Source of the DNA: Paenibacillus agaridevorans
Lineage (GTDB): Bacteria > Bacillota > Bacilli > Paenibacillales > Paenibacillaceae
NCBI RefSeq assembly: GCF_003112455.1
Contig: NZ_BDQX01000243.1
Location: 42,536-90,765 of the forward strand
Length of the DNA: 48,230 nt
Direction: 5' to 3'
Below the pieces are notes generated by a model. The model worked only from the letters and a program-made list of their open reading frames with translations, searched no databases and was not told the DNA's origin. A program made the position numbers and the translations under genes. Of the stretch, positions 1-8,316 are shown piece by piece (within the stretch, counting starts at the first letter, position 1; the number at the start of each line of letters is the position of its first letter).

Positions 1-659
1 ATGTATTCGTCGTCAGCCGCAAAGGCAAAATTTTAGGCTGCGCAGCCGTTGACGTATATGATCACGATTATATCCGTTCCTTATCGGCGGACGAGCTCCG
101 GTTCAGCTCGGAGAGCAACCTCCGTTTCCTTGACACGGCAGAGTCTCTTACAAATGTTGAACTGTATCCCGGAATAATGGAAACGTTCTCCAAATTAACT
201 AGTCATGAAGTCATGACAGTCGTTCCAATTACGGGAGGAGGGGACCGACTAGGTACGTTGATACTGACTCGTCAGACCGGAGCCTTCGATGATGACGATC
301 TGGTGCTTGCCGAGTATGGTTCCACGATAGTCGGAATGGAGATCCTGCGGGAACGAGCGGACGAGATCGAGCAGGAAGTCAGAAGCCGTGCGGTTGTTGC
401 TGTAGCCGTCGGATCGCTCTCGTTCAGCGAACTGGAAGCGGTAGAGCATATTTTCGAGGAGCTGGACGGGAAGGAAGGCTTGCTTGTCGCTTCCAAAATT
501 GCCGATCGTGTCGGCATAACCAGATCGGTTATCGTCAACGCTCTGCGCAAGCTCGAAAGCGCAGGGGTTATCGAAACCAGGTCCTTGGGAATGAAAGGAA
601 CTTACATCCGAATCCTGAACCACCAACTTTTGCAAGAATTGAAAAAGATCAAATCGTAG
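1..659 (+). CDS. codY: CodY, GTP/branched-chain amino acid sensing global repressor (5' end missing)
   Basis: The reading frame is open from the left edge (first full codon at 3) and gives 218 residues; CodY is usually about 259, so roughly 40 N-terminal residues lie outside. The visible part contains the end of the GAF sensor domain, a linker helix, and the C-terminal winged helix-turn-helix. The HTH region with the run [19 protein letters not shown] followed by [14 protein letters not shown] sequence (here [10 protein letters not shown]) is diagnostic of CodY. Known role of the family: a dimeric repressor that binds DNA when GTP and isoleucine/leucine/valine are high, controlling nutrient, competence and motility genes. 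It sits directly upstream of the flagellar operon, as in B. subtilis, and is followed by its own terminator. Confidence 0.96.
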   Translation, partial: VFVVSRKGKILGCAAVDVYDHDYIRSLSADELRFSSESNLRFLDTAESLTNVELYPGIMETFSKLTSHEVMTVVPITGGGDRLGTLILTRQTGAFDDDDLVLAEYGSTIVGMEILRERADEIEQEVRSRAVVAVAVGSLSFSELEAVEHIFEELDGKEGLLVASKIADRVGITRSVIVNALRKLESAGVIETRSLGMKGTYIRILNHQLLQELKKIKS

Positions 660-682
660 TCCTAGTTCCAAAAGTACACGTA

Positions 683-715
683 AGTCCTATCTTTCATCAA
701 AGATAGGGCTTTTTT
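683..715 (+). terminator. Intrinsic terminator after codY
   Basis: A 12-bp stem (683-694 with 699-710, one G-U pair) closes on a CATC loop and runs into six T residues at 710-715. It lies 23 nt after the codY stop codon and separates codY from the flagellar operon. Confidence 0.92.
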
Positions 716-879
716 CTCATTGTAATAATTTAGGAAATTGAAGAAGATATTCGTGGTAGCAAAAAACGACACGAACGTCTCATTTTTTTAATATTTATTT
801 GTCGAATGAAGAAGGAATGAGAGGCATGTTGTTGAATAGGTAAGTTATGATTTTCATAGCGAAAGTGGTGAAACGAAAA
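716..879 (+). promoter_or_regulatory. codY-flgB intergenic region, presumed start of the fla/che operon
   Basis: The 164-nt gap after the codY terminator must hold whatever promoter serves flgB and the genes downstream, because the terminator blocks codY transcripts. I could not find a convincing sigma-A or sigma-D promoter by eye; TTGTAA at 720-725 and GATATT at 746-751 are 20 nt apart, which is too far to trust. An AT-rich inverted repeat AATTT-agg-AAATT lies at 727-739 and resembles a degenerate CodY box. The region is AT-rich compared with the flanking genes. Confidence 0.45.
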
Positions 880-1293
880 GTGAAATTGTTGAATGGTGCG
901 GCATTTGGACGCATGGAAGCGGCTTTGTACACCGCTGAAGCTAGACAACGAGTCATATCGAATAACATTGCAAATGCAGAAACGCCACACTTCAAACGCT
1001 CCGAGATGCTGTTCGAAGAGCTGCTGGAGCAATCGATGGGGGATTCGGTCAGCAGTCTTGCCGGAAAAACAACGGATGCCAGACATATCCCGATCGGAAC
1101 GAATTCTTCAAATCTTCCTGCATCGCAAGTGATAATCGATAATTCGACATCCATGAACAACAACCAGAATAATGTCGACGTGGATCGCGAAATGTCGCTG
1201 CTCGCCAAAAATCAACTACGCTATAACTTCTATATCCAACAAATTAACCACGATTTGAAAATGTTAAGAACAGGAATCGACGGGAGGGCATAG
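880..1293 (+). CDS. flgB: FlgB, proximal flagellar rod protein
   Basis: This 137-residue protein builds the cell-proximal part of the flagellar rod, joining the MS ring to the rest of the axial structure. The N-terminal signature VISNNIANAETPHFKR of rod/hook proteins is clear, and the C-terminal helix (NVDVDREMSLLAKNQL and following) is the second half of the rod coiled coil. I chose GTG at 880, giving MKLLNGAAFG, because AGTGGTG at 864-870 is well spaced and the family starts near this point; an upstream in-frame ATG at 847 would add 11 atypical residues without a ribosome site. It is the first gene of the operon and lies 3 nt before flgC. Confidence 0.95.
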   Translation: MKLLNGAAFGRMEAALYTAEARQRVISNNIANAETPHFKRSEMLFEELLEQSMGDSVSSLAGKTTDARHIPIGTNSSNLPASQVIIDNSTSMNNNQNNVDVDREMSLLAKNQLRYNFYIQQINHDLKMLRTGIDGRA

Positions 1294-1296
1294 AAA

Positions 1297-1749
1297 GTGA
1301 AACTATCTAACGGATTCGATATTAGCGCATCCGCCTTAACCGCACAACGCATGAGAATGGACGTTATCTCTTCTAACATCGCCAATGCCGAAGTAACCAG
1401 GGGAAGCTACGTAAATGGGAAGTTCGAACCTTACAAGCGAAAGCTGGTCGTGCTGGAGCCGACGCAACAATCGTTTTCGTCCCTCCTAGCGGGGCAGATG
1501 GGCGGAAAAGAAAATGTGTCCGGTGTCCGGGTATCGCGTATTCAGGAAGATCAAACACCGAACAAGCTTGTATATAATCCTTCGCACCCAGATGCGGACG
1601 AGCAAGGGTACGTACATATGCCTAACGTCGATGTTGCTAAAGAAATGGTCGATATGATTTCCGCATCGCGCGCTTATGAGGCTAACGTAACAGCTATTAA
1701 TGCGACTAAAGCCATGTTCGTCAAGGCGCTGGAGATCGGAAGAGCTTAG
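1297..1749 (+). CDS. flgC: FlgC, proximal flagellar rod protein
   Basis: A 150-residue rod protein that assembles with FlgB in the periplasm-equivalent wall zone. The N-terminal part contains the rod motif MDVISSNIANAEVTRG and the C-terminal part carries YVHMPNVDVAKEMVDMISA and SRAYEANV, both typical of FlgC. The start is GTG, 3 nt after the flgB stop, with GGGAGGG at about 1282-1288. Length and both terminal motifs are as expected for the family, so the assignment is secure. Confidence 0.97.
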   Translation: MKLSNGFDISASALTAQRMRMDVISSNIANAEVTRGSYVNGKFEPYKRKLVVLEPTQQSFSSLLAGQMGGKENVSGVRVSRIQEDQTPNKLVYNPSHPDADEQGYVHMPNVDVAKEMVDMISASRAYEANVTAINATKAMFVKALEIGRA

Positions 1750-1776
1750 AGCTAACAACAACAGGGAGGGAAATTC

Positions 1777-2085
1777 ATGATTCAATCGATGCAGCTAGGG
1801 CCTATTGCACCATCCCAAGCCATCGCTGGAGCGAAACCCGTTAAAGAAGCTACGCCTGCGGAATTAACGCAGTCCTTTGGACAATATCTGCAAACTGCTC
1901 TGGATAGCGTAAGCAATCAAGAAAAACAAGTGCATGCGTTGAATGACCAGTTCCTCGCCGGCAAGGTGGATGTGACACAGGTGCTAATTGCTTCGGAGCA
2001 AGCACAACTCGGTTTGCAATTGACCTCACAGGTCCGCAACAAAGTGGTAGAAGCTTACCAGGAAATGATGCGGATGCAACTTTAA
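1777..2085 (+). CDS. fliE: FliE, MS ring-rod junction protein
   Basis: A 102-residue adaptor that joins the FliF MS ring to the FlgB/FlgC rod. The C-terminal half (FLAGKVDVTQVLIASEQAQ, then TSQVRNKVVEAYQEMMRMQ) is the conserved FliE region. The ATG is preceded by CAGGGAGGG. As in other bacteria it lies between flgC and fliF, with short gaps to both. Confidence 0.96.
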   Translation: MIQSMQLGPIAPSQAIAGAKPVKEATPAELTQSFGQYLQTALDSVSNQEKQVHALNDQFLAGKVDVTQVLIASEQAQLGLQLTSQVRNKVVEAYQEMMRMQL

Positions 2086-2126
2086 TCCTGCAATATGATC
2101 AGCATAGTATTGGGTGAGGTGACAAC

Positions 2127-3701
2127 GTGAACGAGAGAATCGCCCACTATCGCGGCAGGCTCAGTGGTTTCTGGGGCCAGATGGGCAAAAGACAAAAAAT
2201 ATGGTTGGGGGCGTCGATAGGAGGATTGCTGTTAACGGTCATTCTGTTAACGATAGTGTTCACCAGGACGGAATATGAGCTCGCGTTTCAAAATATGGAC
2301 GCAACTGATGCCGCAGCCGTTATGAATTATTTGGACGGAAACGGCATTCCATACGAGCTCAGCAGCAATGGCAGCAGCATTTCGGTACCGAGCGCGGTTG
2401 CATCCAGAGTTAAAGTCGATGTAGGATCGCAAGGATTGGTTCAAAACGGATCTATCGGTTTCGAAGTGTTCAGCAATAGCGCATCTCAATTCGGCAAGAC
2501 GCAGAACGAATTCGATGTCATTTACCAAACGGCTCTGAACGGCGAGGTGCAGAAGCTCCTTAACGGACTTCAAGGCGTGGAGAGCTCCAAGGTGCTCATA
2601 AATCGGCCAGAGGAAAGTGTATTCTTGACAGCGGCCGACGAACCGCAGGCAACTGCCGCGATCGTCATGAAATTTACGTCGGGCTACCGTCCATCGCAGA
2701 AGGAAATTGATGGTTACTACAATCTCGTGAAATCCACCGTATCCGATCTCGCGATCGAAGATATTACGATTTCGAGTCCGCAAGGCGAATTGATCTCCTC
2801 CGTAGTCGGGGGAGCAGGCACAGGCAGCGCAGATGCGGTAGATATGCAGTTTCAGATTCAAAACAAATACGAAACTAGTCTCAAAAAAGAAATTCAGCAG
2901 TTCTTAGGACCTATCGTTGGCTCCGACAACCTCGTAGTCAGCGTCGCCAGCTCCATGAACTTCGATAAACGCAGGACGGAAGAGAACCTCGTTCGACCGC
3001 TGGCTGACAACGACAACAACGGGATCAAGGTGAGCGAACATATTGACAACTCCAGTTCAACAGGATCATCGACTCCCGCTGGCGGAGTAGCCGGTACAGG
3101 CGAGACGGACATCCCAGGATATGAAGCAGGCTCACAAGGTGCGAACTCCTCGGAAACCAATTCGCAAGTTACGAATTACGATTATGACCGTATCAAAAAC
3201 AACATTGAATCGGGACCTTACGTCCTGGAGGACTTATCAATTAGTATCGGCATTGAAGCTGCACAATTAGAGGACGAAAATGCAAGGACAGACATTACCA
3301 ATTATTTGACTACAGTCGTTCGCGGTCAACTTGCAGGTTCGGGTCAAGATGTTAATGATGACGTATTAATGGGTAAAAAGGTTTCATTAATCGCTCGAAC
3401 TTTTGCAGAGAACCCATCAGCCGCATCGAAATCCGGTTTATCGACAGGTTGGGCAATTGGACTGGGTGCAGCCGCGCTCGCGCTTATCGGCGGACTTGTC
3501 TTCCTGTTAAACCGCAGACGCAAGCAAGCGGAGATTGAAGAAGTCGAAATGGCTCCGGTGTCGACGAAAGTGGAATATCCGACGCTTGATCTGGACAGTG
3601 TCAACAACGACAGTCAAGCTCGCAAAAATCTTGAAACACTCGCCAAACGCAAGCCTGACGAATTCGTCAATCTTCTTCGCACCTGGCTTGTAGACGAATA
3701 G
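2127..3701 (+). CDS. fliF: FliF, flagellar MS-ring protein
   Basis: A 524-residue membrane protein that forms the MS ring, the platform on which rod, switch and export apparatus are built. One membrane segment lies near residues 23-45 (WLGASIGGLLLTVILLTIV) and a second near 440-460, followed by a cytoplasmic tail. The tail end (LVNLLRTWLVDE-like: EFVNLLRTWLVDE) is the part that binds FliG in this family. Ring-building motif regions are seen between about 45 and 230 (for example EVQKLLNGLQGVESSKVLI). A low-complexity S/T/G/N-rich section at about 305-350 is the usual variable region. The start is GTG with GTGAGGTGA upstream. Confidence 0.97.
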   Translation: MNERIAHYRGRLSGFWGQMGKRQKIWLGASIGGLLLTVILLTIVFTRTEYELAFQNMDATDAAAVMNYLDGNGIPYELSSNGSSISVPSAVASRVKVDVGSQGLVQNGSIGFEVFSNSASQFGKTQNEFDVIYQTALNGEVQKLLNGLQGVESSKVLINRPEESVFLTAADEPQATAAIVMKFTSGYRPSQKEIDGYYNLVKSTVSDLAIEDITISSPQGELISSVVGGAGTGSADAVDMQFQIQNKYETSLKKEIQQFLGPIVGSDNLVVSVASSMNFDKRRTEENLVRPLADNDNNGIKVSEHIDNSSSTGSSTPAGGVAGTGETDIPGYEAGSQGANSSETNSQVTNYDYDRIKNNIESGPYVLEDLSISIGIEAAQLEDENARTDITNYLTTVVRGQLAGSGQDVNDDVLMGKKVSLIARTFAENPSAASKSGLSTGWAIGLGAAALALIGGLVFLLNRRRKQAEIEEVEMAPVSTKVEYPTLDLDSVNNDSQARKNLETLAKRKPDEFVNLLRTWLVDE

Positions 3702-3712
3702 AGGTGCCATAA

Positions 3713-4729
3713 ATGTCCAAAAACATGATGCAAGGCTTATCCGGACGCCAGAAAGCAGCCATCTTGCTCATTACGCTCGGACCTGAAGTATCGGCGCAAA
3801 TATTCAAGCATTTGCGAGAGGACGAGATTGAGCAGCTTACGTTGGAAATCGCCAATGTGCGCAAAGTAGACAGCGGTGATCGCGAGACGATTCTAAGCGA
3901 GTTTCACCAAATATGTCTGGCGCAAGAGTATATCTCGCAGGGCGGGATCTCTTATGCCAAAGAAATTCTCGAAAAGGCGCTCGGAGAAGCAAAGGCGCAG
4001 GACGTTATCAATCGCCTGACAGCTACGTTGCAAGTGAGACCATTCGATTTCGCAAGGAAGGCGGAACCGGCACAAATTCTCAACTTTATTCAAAACGAGA
4101 ATTCGCAAACGATCGCGCTCGTCTTGTCCTACCTGCAATCGGAGCAATCGTCCCAAATTTTATCGTCGCTCCCGCAGGACAAACAAGCGGATGTCGCACG
4201 AAGAATCGCGTTGATGGACAGTACTTCGCCTGAGGTTATCTCGCAAGTAGAACGCGTGCTTGAGCAGAAGTTATCTGCTACGGTTACGCAGGATTACACG
4301 AATGCCGGCGGCATTGATTCCATCGTGCAGATTCTTAACGGAGTCGACCGTGGAACGGAACGCACCATCCTCGACGCGCTGGAGATTCAGGATCCGGAGC
4401 TGGCCGAAGAAATCAAAAAACGGATGTTCGTATTCGAAGACATCGTCAATATCGACAATCGTTCCATTCAGCGTATCATTCGCGATATCGAGAACGCGGA
4501 TCTGCAGCTGGCCCTCAAAGTGGCGAGCGAAGAAGTGCGCGAGGCCATCTTCCGCAACATGTCCAAGCGGATGGCCGAATCGTTCAAGGAAGAGATGGAA
4601 TTTATGGGTCCTGTCCGGCTGCGTGATGTTGAAGAAGCCCAGACTCGAATCGTCGCTACGATTCGCAGGTTAGAAGAGTCGGGTGAAATTATTATCGCGC
4701 GCGGCGGAGGAGATGATATCATTGTCTAA
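3713..4729 (+). CDS. fliG: FliG, flagellar motor switch protein
   Basis: A 338-residue C-ring protein that binds FliF, transmits torque from the stator and changes rotation direction with FliM/FliY. The N-terminal part (SGRQKAAILLITLGPEVSA) is typical, the middle has the armadillo-like FliG_M region, and the C-terminal domain (about 235-338) contains the charged torque helix with IENADLQLALKVASEEVRE. Its 3' end overlaps fliH by 8 nt. Length equals that of B. subtilis FliG. No unusual features. Confidence 0.98.
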   Translation: MSKNMMQGLSGRQKAAILLITLGPEVSAQIFKHLREDEIEQLTLEIANVRKVDSGDRETILSEFHQICLAQEYISQGGISYAKEILEKALGEAKAQDVINRLTATLQVRPFDFARKAEPAQILNFIQNENSQTIALVLSYLQSEQSSQILSSLPQDKQADVARRIALMDSTSPEVISQVERVLEQKLSATVTQDYTNAGGIDSIVQILNGVDRGTERTILDALEIQDPELAEEIKKRMFVFEDIVNIDNRSIQRIIRDIENADLQLALKVASEEVREAIFRNMSKRMAESFKEEMEFMGPVRLRDVEEAQTRIVATIRRLEESGEIIIARGGGDDIIV

Positions 4730-5561
4730 TTTGATCAAATCCTCCAGCGTTATTTCATTGGAGCAGCTCAAACGGCTTCAGTGGTCCAATCCTTATGCGG
4801 CTGCGGCTGTCGATCCCGCTCAGCAGGGAGAAACAGATTCCTGGCAGCCGGATCAAGAGACGATAGCATTGCGGGACCAAATCTTGTCCGATGCCGAATC
4901 GTTTGCAGAAGAAAGGCTTCGCGAAACATCGCAGGAATGCGAACGGATGCTGGGCGAAGCGGAGCAACAGATCGACGTTTGGTGGCTTCAGAAACGATCC
5001 GAGGACGAGGCCGCATTCGAAGCGTCCCGGGCGGAAGGCTACGAGCTAGGGTTCGGCGAGGGATCCGCGGAGGCTGTTAAGCAGTTGCAGCAGAGCTGGG
5101 AATCCCGGTTGTCGGAAGCGGCCGAAGTGTTAAAAAGCGCTTACTCCATGCGCGAACAGATTATACAGGAAGCCGAGCCGTTTCTAGTCGAGCTCAGCGT
5201 GGCCATAGCCGAGAAGATTATTGGCCAACAGTTGGCTTCGGCTCCAGGTATGGCAGTCGACTTAATTCGAAAGTCGCTCTCCCGCAGAAGAGAGCAAGGC
5301 GTCATCACGCTCTGCGTCGCACCTTCCCAGCTGGCTTTCGTTCAGGCATCAAGGGAAGAGCTGCATACCGCGATCGATTCGCAGGCCGAGCTTCATATCC
5401 TGCCGGATTCGACGGTTAAGGACAATGGCTGCGTCATACGCTCTGCTTACGGCAGCATAGATGCGAGAATCGATACCCAGTTATCCGAGATCAAGCGCGA
5501 GCTGTTCCAGCTGGCTCACCAGCGCGGCGAAGAACGGAGTGAACCAAATGACTGGGAGTAG
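4722..5561 (+). CDS. fliH: FliH, regulator of the flagellar export ATPase
   Basis: A 279-residue stator-like protein that holds and inhibits the FliI ATPase and brings it to the export gate. It has a long charged alpha-helical section (about 45-150, rich in E, Q, A) and a C-terminal domain with VELSVAIAEKIIGQQLA and SAYGSIDARIDTQL, characteristic of FliH. I chose TTG at 4722 (MSNLIKSS) because GGAGGAG at 4706-4712 is spaced 9 nt; an ATG at 4713 directly abuts that site, and an upstream start at 4683 lies deep in fliG. Confidence 0.93.
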   Translation: MSNLIKSSSVISLEQLKRLQWSNPYAAAAVDPAQQGETDSWQPDQETIALRDQILSDAESFAEERLRETSQECERMLGEAEQQIDVWWLQKRSEDEAAFEASRAEGYELGFGEGSAEAVKQLQQSWESRLSEAAEVLKSAYSMREQIIQEAEPFLVELSVAIAEKIIGQQLASAPGMAVDLIRKSLSRRREQGVITLCVAPSQLAFVQASREELHTAIDSQAELHILPDSTVKDNGCVIRSAYGSIDARIDTQLSEIKRELFQLAHQRGEERSEPNDWE

Positions 5562-6876
5562 ATCGCTTGATATTCACAAATATTTAGAGCATCTAAGACC
5601 GCTTGATCCTGTCCGCGTCAACGGCAAAGTGACTCAAGTTATCGGATTGACGGTGGAGTCGGAAGGTCCGGATGCGAGTATCGGCGACTTGTGTTATATC
5701 TATCCGTCCAAATCGGCCAAGCCGCTTAAGGCCGAGGTCGTTGGCTTCAGAAATAACAAGGTCATTCTGATGCCGCTTGGCGATCTTCATGCCATAAGCC
5801 CAGGCTGCGATGTTGTCGGAACGGGCAAACCGCTCACGGTTCAAGTTGGTTCGGAGCTGCTGGGGAAAGTGCTTGACGGATTAGGCAATCCGCTCGACGG
5901 AAGTTTCCTGCCAAGCCGTATGCAGCATTATTCCACTCACAACGAGCCAAGCAATCCGTTAAATCGTCCGCGCGTGACGGAGCCGCTCAGCATTGGTGTC
6001 AGAGCAATCGATGGTTTGCTTACCGTAGGTCAAGGACAACGCGTCGGTATATTTGCTGGTTCGGGCGTAGGCAAAAGTACATTGCTTGGAATGATTGCCC
6101 GAAATACCTCGGCCGATGTCAATGTAATCGCCCTTATCGGCGAACGCGGCAGGGAAGTGCTAGAGTTCATCGAAAAGGATCTCGGACCCGAAGGTCTCGC
6201 GCGATCTGTCGTCATAGTGGCAACATCCGATCAACCCGCTCTCATCCGAATGAAAGGCGCTTTGATTGCAACGACTATCGCCGAATATTTCCGTGACCGC
6301 GGATTAAACGTCATGCTGATGATGGACTCCGTAACGCGTTACGCCATGGCGCTGCGCGAAGTTGGTCTTGCCATTGGCGAGCCGCCTGCAACAAGAGGGT
6401 ATACGCCATCTGTCTTTGCAGCGCTTCCCAAGCTTCTGGAACGTGCGGGTACGGGACCAAGCGGCTCCATTACGGCGTTTTATACCGTCCTCGTGGACGG
6501 CGATGACATGAACGAACCTATCGCGGACGCGGTAAGGGGCATTCTGGACGGTCATATCGTATTGAGCCGGCATTTGGCCCACAAGGGACATTTTCCCGCG
6601 ATCGACGTCCTTGCCTCTGTCAGCCGTGTCATGAAGGAAATCGTGACGGAGCAGCAACAGGATGCCGCGAATGAACTGAAAAGACTTCTTGCTATCTATA
6701 GAGATTCGGAAGACCTGATCAATATTGGGGCGTATCAAGTTGGATCTAACAAAGAAATTGATAAAGCGATCGAAGCAATCGAAACGATTCATGCATTCGC
6801 TAAGCAGAAAACGACCGAGAAGGTAACGCTCAGCGAAGCGCAATCGCAATTGATAGAGCATTTTGACAGGAGCTGA
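5548..6876 (+). CDS. fliI: FliI, flagellum-specific export ATPase
   Basis: A 442-residue homologue of the F1 beta subunit that energises type III export of flagellar subunits in the cytoplasm. The Walker A motif GSGVGKST sits at about residues 171-178, and Walker B is LMMDS in the section before TRYAMALREVGLAIGEPPA. RGYTPSVFAALPKLLERAG is a FliI family hallmark. The ATG at 5548 overlaps the end of fliH by 14 nt and has GGAGTGA just upstream; earlier in-frame starts in fliH are not credible. Length matches the family (about 440). Confidence 0.98.
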   Translation: MTGSRSLDIHKYLEHLRPLDPVRVNGKVTQVIGLTVESEGPDASIGDLCYIYPSKSAKPLKAEVVGFRNNKVILMPLGDLHAISPGCDVVGTGKPLTVQVGSELLGKVLDGLGNPLDGSFLPSRMQHYSTHNEPSNPLNRPRVTEPLSIGVRAIDGLLTVGQGQRVGIFAGSGVGKSTLLGMIARNTSADVNVIALIGERGREVLEFIEKDLGPEGLARSVVIVATSDQPALIRMKGALIATTIAEYFRDRGLNVMLMMDSVTRYAMALREVGLAIGEPPATRGYTPSVFAALPKLLERAGTGPSGSITAFYTVLVDGDDMNEPIADAVRGILDGHIVLSRHLAHKGHFPAIDVLASVSRVMKEIVTEQQQDAANELKRLLAIYRDSEDLINIGAYQVGSNKEIDKAIEAIETIHAFAKQKTTEKVTLSEAQSQLIEHFDRS

Positions 6877-6884
6877 ACGCTGAA

Positions 6885-7331
6885 GTGGCAACCTTCCATT
6901 ATTCGTTCCAAAAAGTAGTCGACCTGAAGACCAGCCAGAAGACTCAGGCCGAATGGCTGTTGTCTGACGCGCTGAGCGCATTGTCCGTTCAGGAGATGTC
7001 GCTTCGCGAGTTGGTGCTGGCGAAAGAGGAATGGGAAGAGAAGTTACAACAATCCGCGCAGCAGGTCATGCCGTTATCCGAAGTACGGATCATCGGAGAA
7101 TACCTTGAACACTTGCAGACGTGCATCGACAAAAAACGTTTGGACGTGCTGCAAGCCGAACGGGTTGTTGAGCACAGCCGGTCGCGACTCGCGGACAAGG
7201 TAAAGGATGAGAAGGTGTGGCTTAAGGCGAAGGATCATGCCTGGGATCGATTCCGTCATGCTCTGCAATTGAAGGAGCAGAACGAGCTGGATGAAATGGC
7301 CACCGTCCGATTCATGATGCCAACCCCATAA
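6885..7331 (+). CDS. fliJ: FliJ, flagellar export chaperone-like protein
   Basis: A 148-residue, almost wholly alpha-helical protein expected to form an antiparallel coiled coil like the gamma subunit of ATP synthases; FliJ docks in the FliI hexamer and helps open the export gate. The N-terminal YSFQKVVDLKTSQKTQAEW fits the family, which is otherwise poorly conserved in sequence. The start is GTG, 8 nt after fliI; AGGAG at about 6868 is a little far but the only plausible site. Confidence 0.92.
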   Translation: MATFHYSFQKVVDLKTSQKTQAEWLLSDALSALSVQEMSLRELVLAKEEWEEKLQQSAQQVMPLSEVRIIGEYLEHLQTCIDKKRLDVLQAERVVEHSRSRLADKVKDEKVWLKAKDHAWDRFRHALQLKEQNELDEMATVRFMMPTP

Positions 7332-7368
7332 GAACATGCGTTTGCGCCGGCAGAGGGAGTGAGTGGAA

Positions 7369-8274
7369 TTGGCGGAAACAGGTACAGAAAAACAAAGCTA
7401 TAACGGATTTGAACGATTTATGTTTCTGATGATACCGATCTTGTTCGTCGTGGTATTGCTAGGCGTATTATATGCGATATTCGATGTGGAATTCCGCAAT
7501 AAGGCTCTGCAGGTCGGCAATTCCGTGCCGATCTTGCGCGAGGTGTTGCCGGAGCCTAAGATATCAGAAAACTCGATGGACGATGATGCCATCCGCAACA
7601 AGAAGATGAGCGAGAAGATCGAGGAGCTGGAAACGGAGCTTGCCGCAGTGAAGGCGGAGCTGGCGGCCGCTAACGCGACGGCTTCGAACCAGGAGGAAGC
7701 CGTAAAAGGTCTCGAAGACGAAAATGCGCAGCTCAAGCAGCTGACCGAACAGGAGCTGCTGGAAGCTGAGCAGTATACCGCCAAGATAGAAGAACTTGCG
7801 AGTATGTTCTCGAAGATGACCCCTAGCAAAGCAGCCCCGATCGTACAAAACATGAATATTGACGAAATCGTGTTGTTGTTCGCATCCATGCGTTCGGATG
7901 ATCGCGTGAAAATTATGGAGAAGATGGATCCAAGGATTGCGGCGGAAGCTACGGTTAAATTGAAGGATAACGTTGAAGTAAAGGATCTCCAAATCGCCGC
8001 TTTGCAAGCAAGAGTGAACGAGCAGGCAGGCGAAAAAGAAACAACGGTTTCCTCCACGCTTAATCAAGAACAGCTGAGCGCAACCTTCGAAACGATGGAT
8101 GCAAAAAGCGCCGGTGAAATGCTTCTGAAAATGAAGGACATCAGCCCAAGCAAAGTGATTCGTATCCTCAACTCAGTAAGCGATACGGCAAGATCAGGCA
8201 TTTTAAGCGAAATGTCGAAAAAGGATGAAGCGGCCACCGCTACGATCGTGACAAAGCTGTTGCCAGGCACATAG
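7369..8274 (+). CDS. ylxF: MotE/YlxF-like protein with MgtE_N-type helical repeats
   Basis: A 301-residue protein with one N-terminal membrane segment (about 20-40, FLMIPILFVVVLLGVLYAI), a coiled coil (about 75-145, heptad-like EELETELAAVKAELA), and two C-terminal helical modules. The first (SKMTPSKAAPIVQNMNIDE and following) looks like the MgtE N-terminal domain; the second (MDAKSAGEMLLKM with ISPSKVIRILN) looks like another copy. By position between fliJ and fliK it corresponds to B. subtilis YlxF; related MotE proteins are stator-associated in Gram-negatives, but its role here is inferred. I chose TTG at 7369 because GAGGGAG at 7353-7359 is then 9 nt away, against 3 nt for the GTG at 7363. 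Confidence 0.8.
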   Translation: MAETGTEKQSYNGFERFMFLMIPILFVVVLLGVLYAIFDVEFRNKALQVGNSVPILREVLPEPKISENSMDDDAIRNKKMSEKIEELETELAAVKAELAAANATASNQEEAVKGLEDENAQLKQLTEQELLEAEQYTAKIEELASMFSKMTPSKAAPIVQNMNIDEIVLLFASMRSDDRVKIMEKMDPRIAAEATVKLKDNVEVKDLQIAALQARVNEQAGEKETTVSSTLNQEQLSATFETMDAKSAGEMLLKMKDISPSKVIRILNSVSDTARSGILSEMSKKDEAATATIVTKLLPGT

Positions 8275-8316
8275 GCGGTATGGATGGACGAGGATCGGAA
8301 AGGAGGTGAAAATACA

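Noticed and set aside
720..751. Possible promoter TTGTAA / GATATT before flgB
   Set aside because: The 20-nt spacer is outside the usual range, so I left the operon promoter unassigned.
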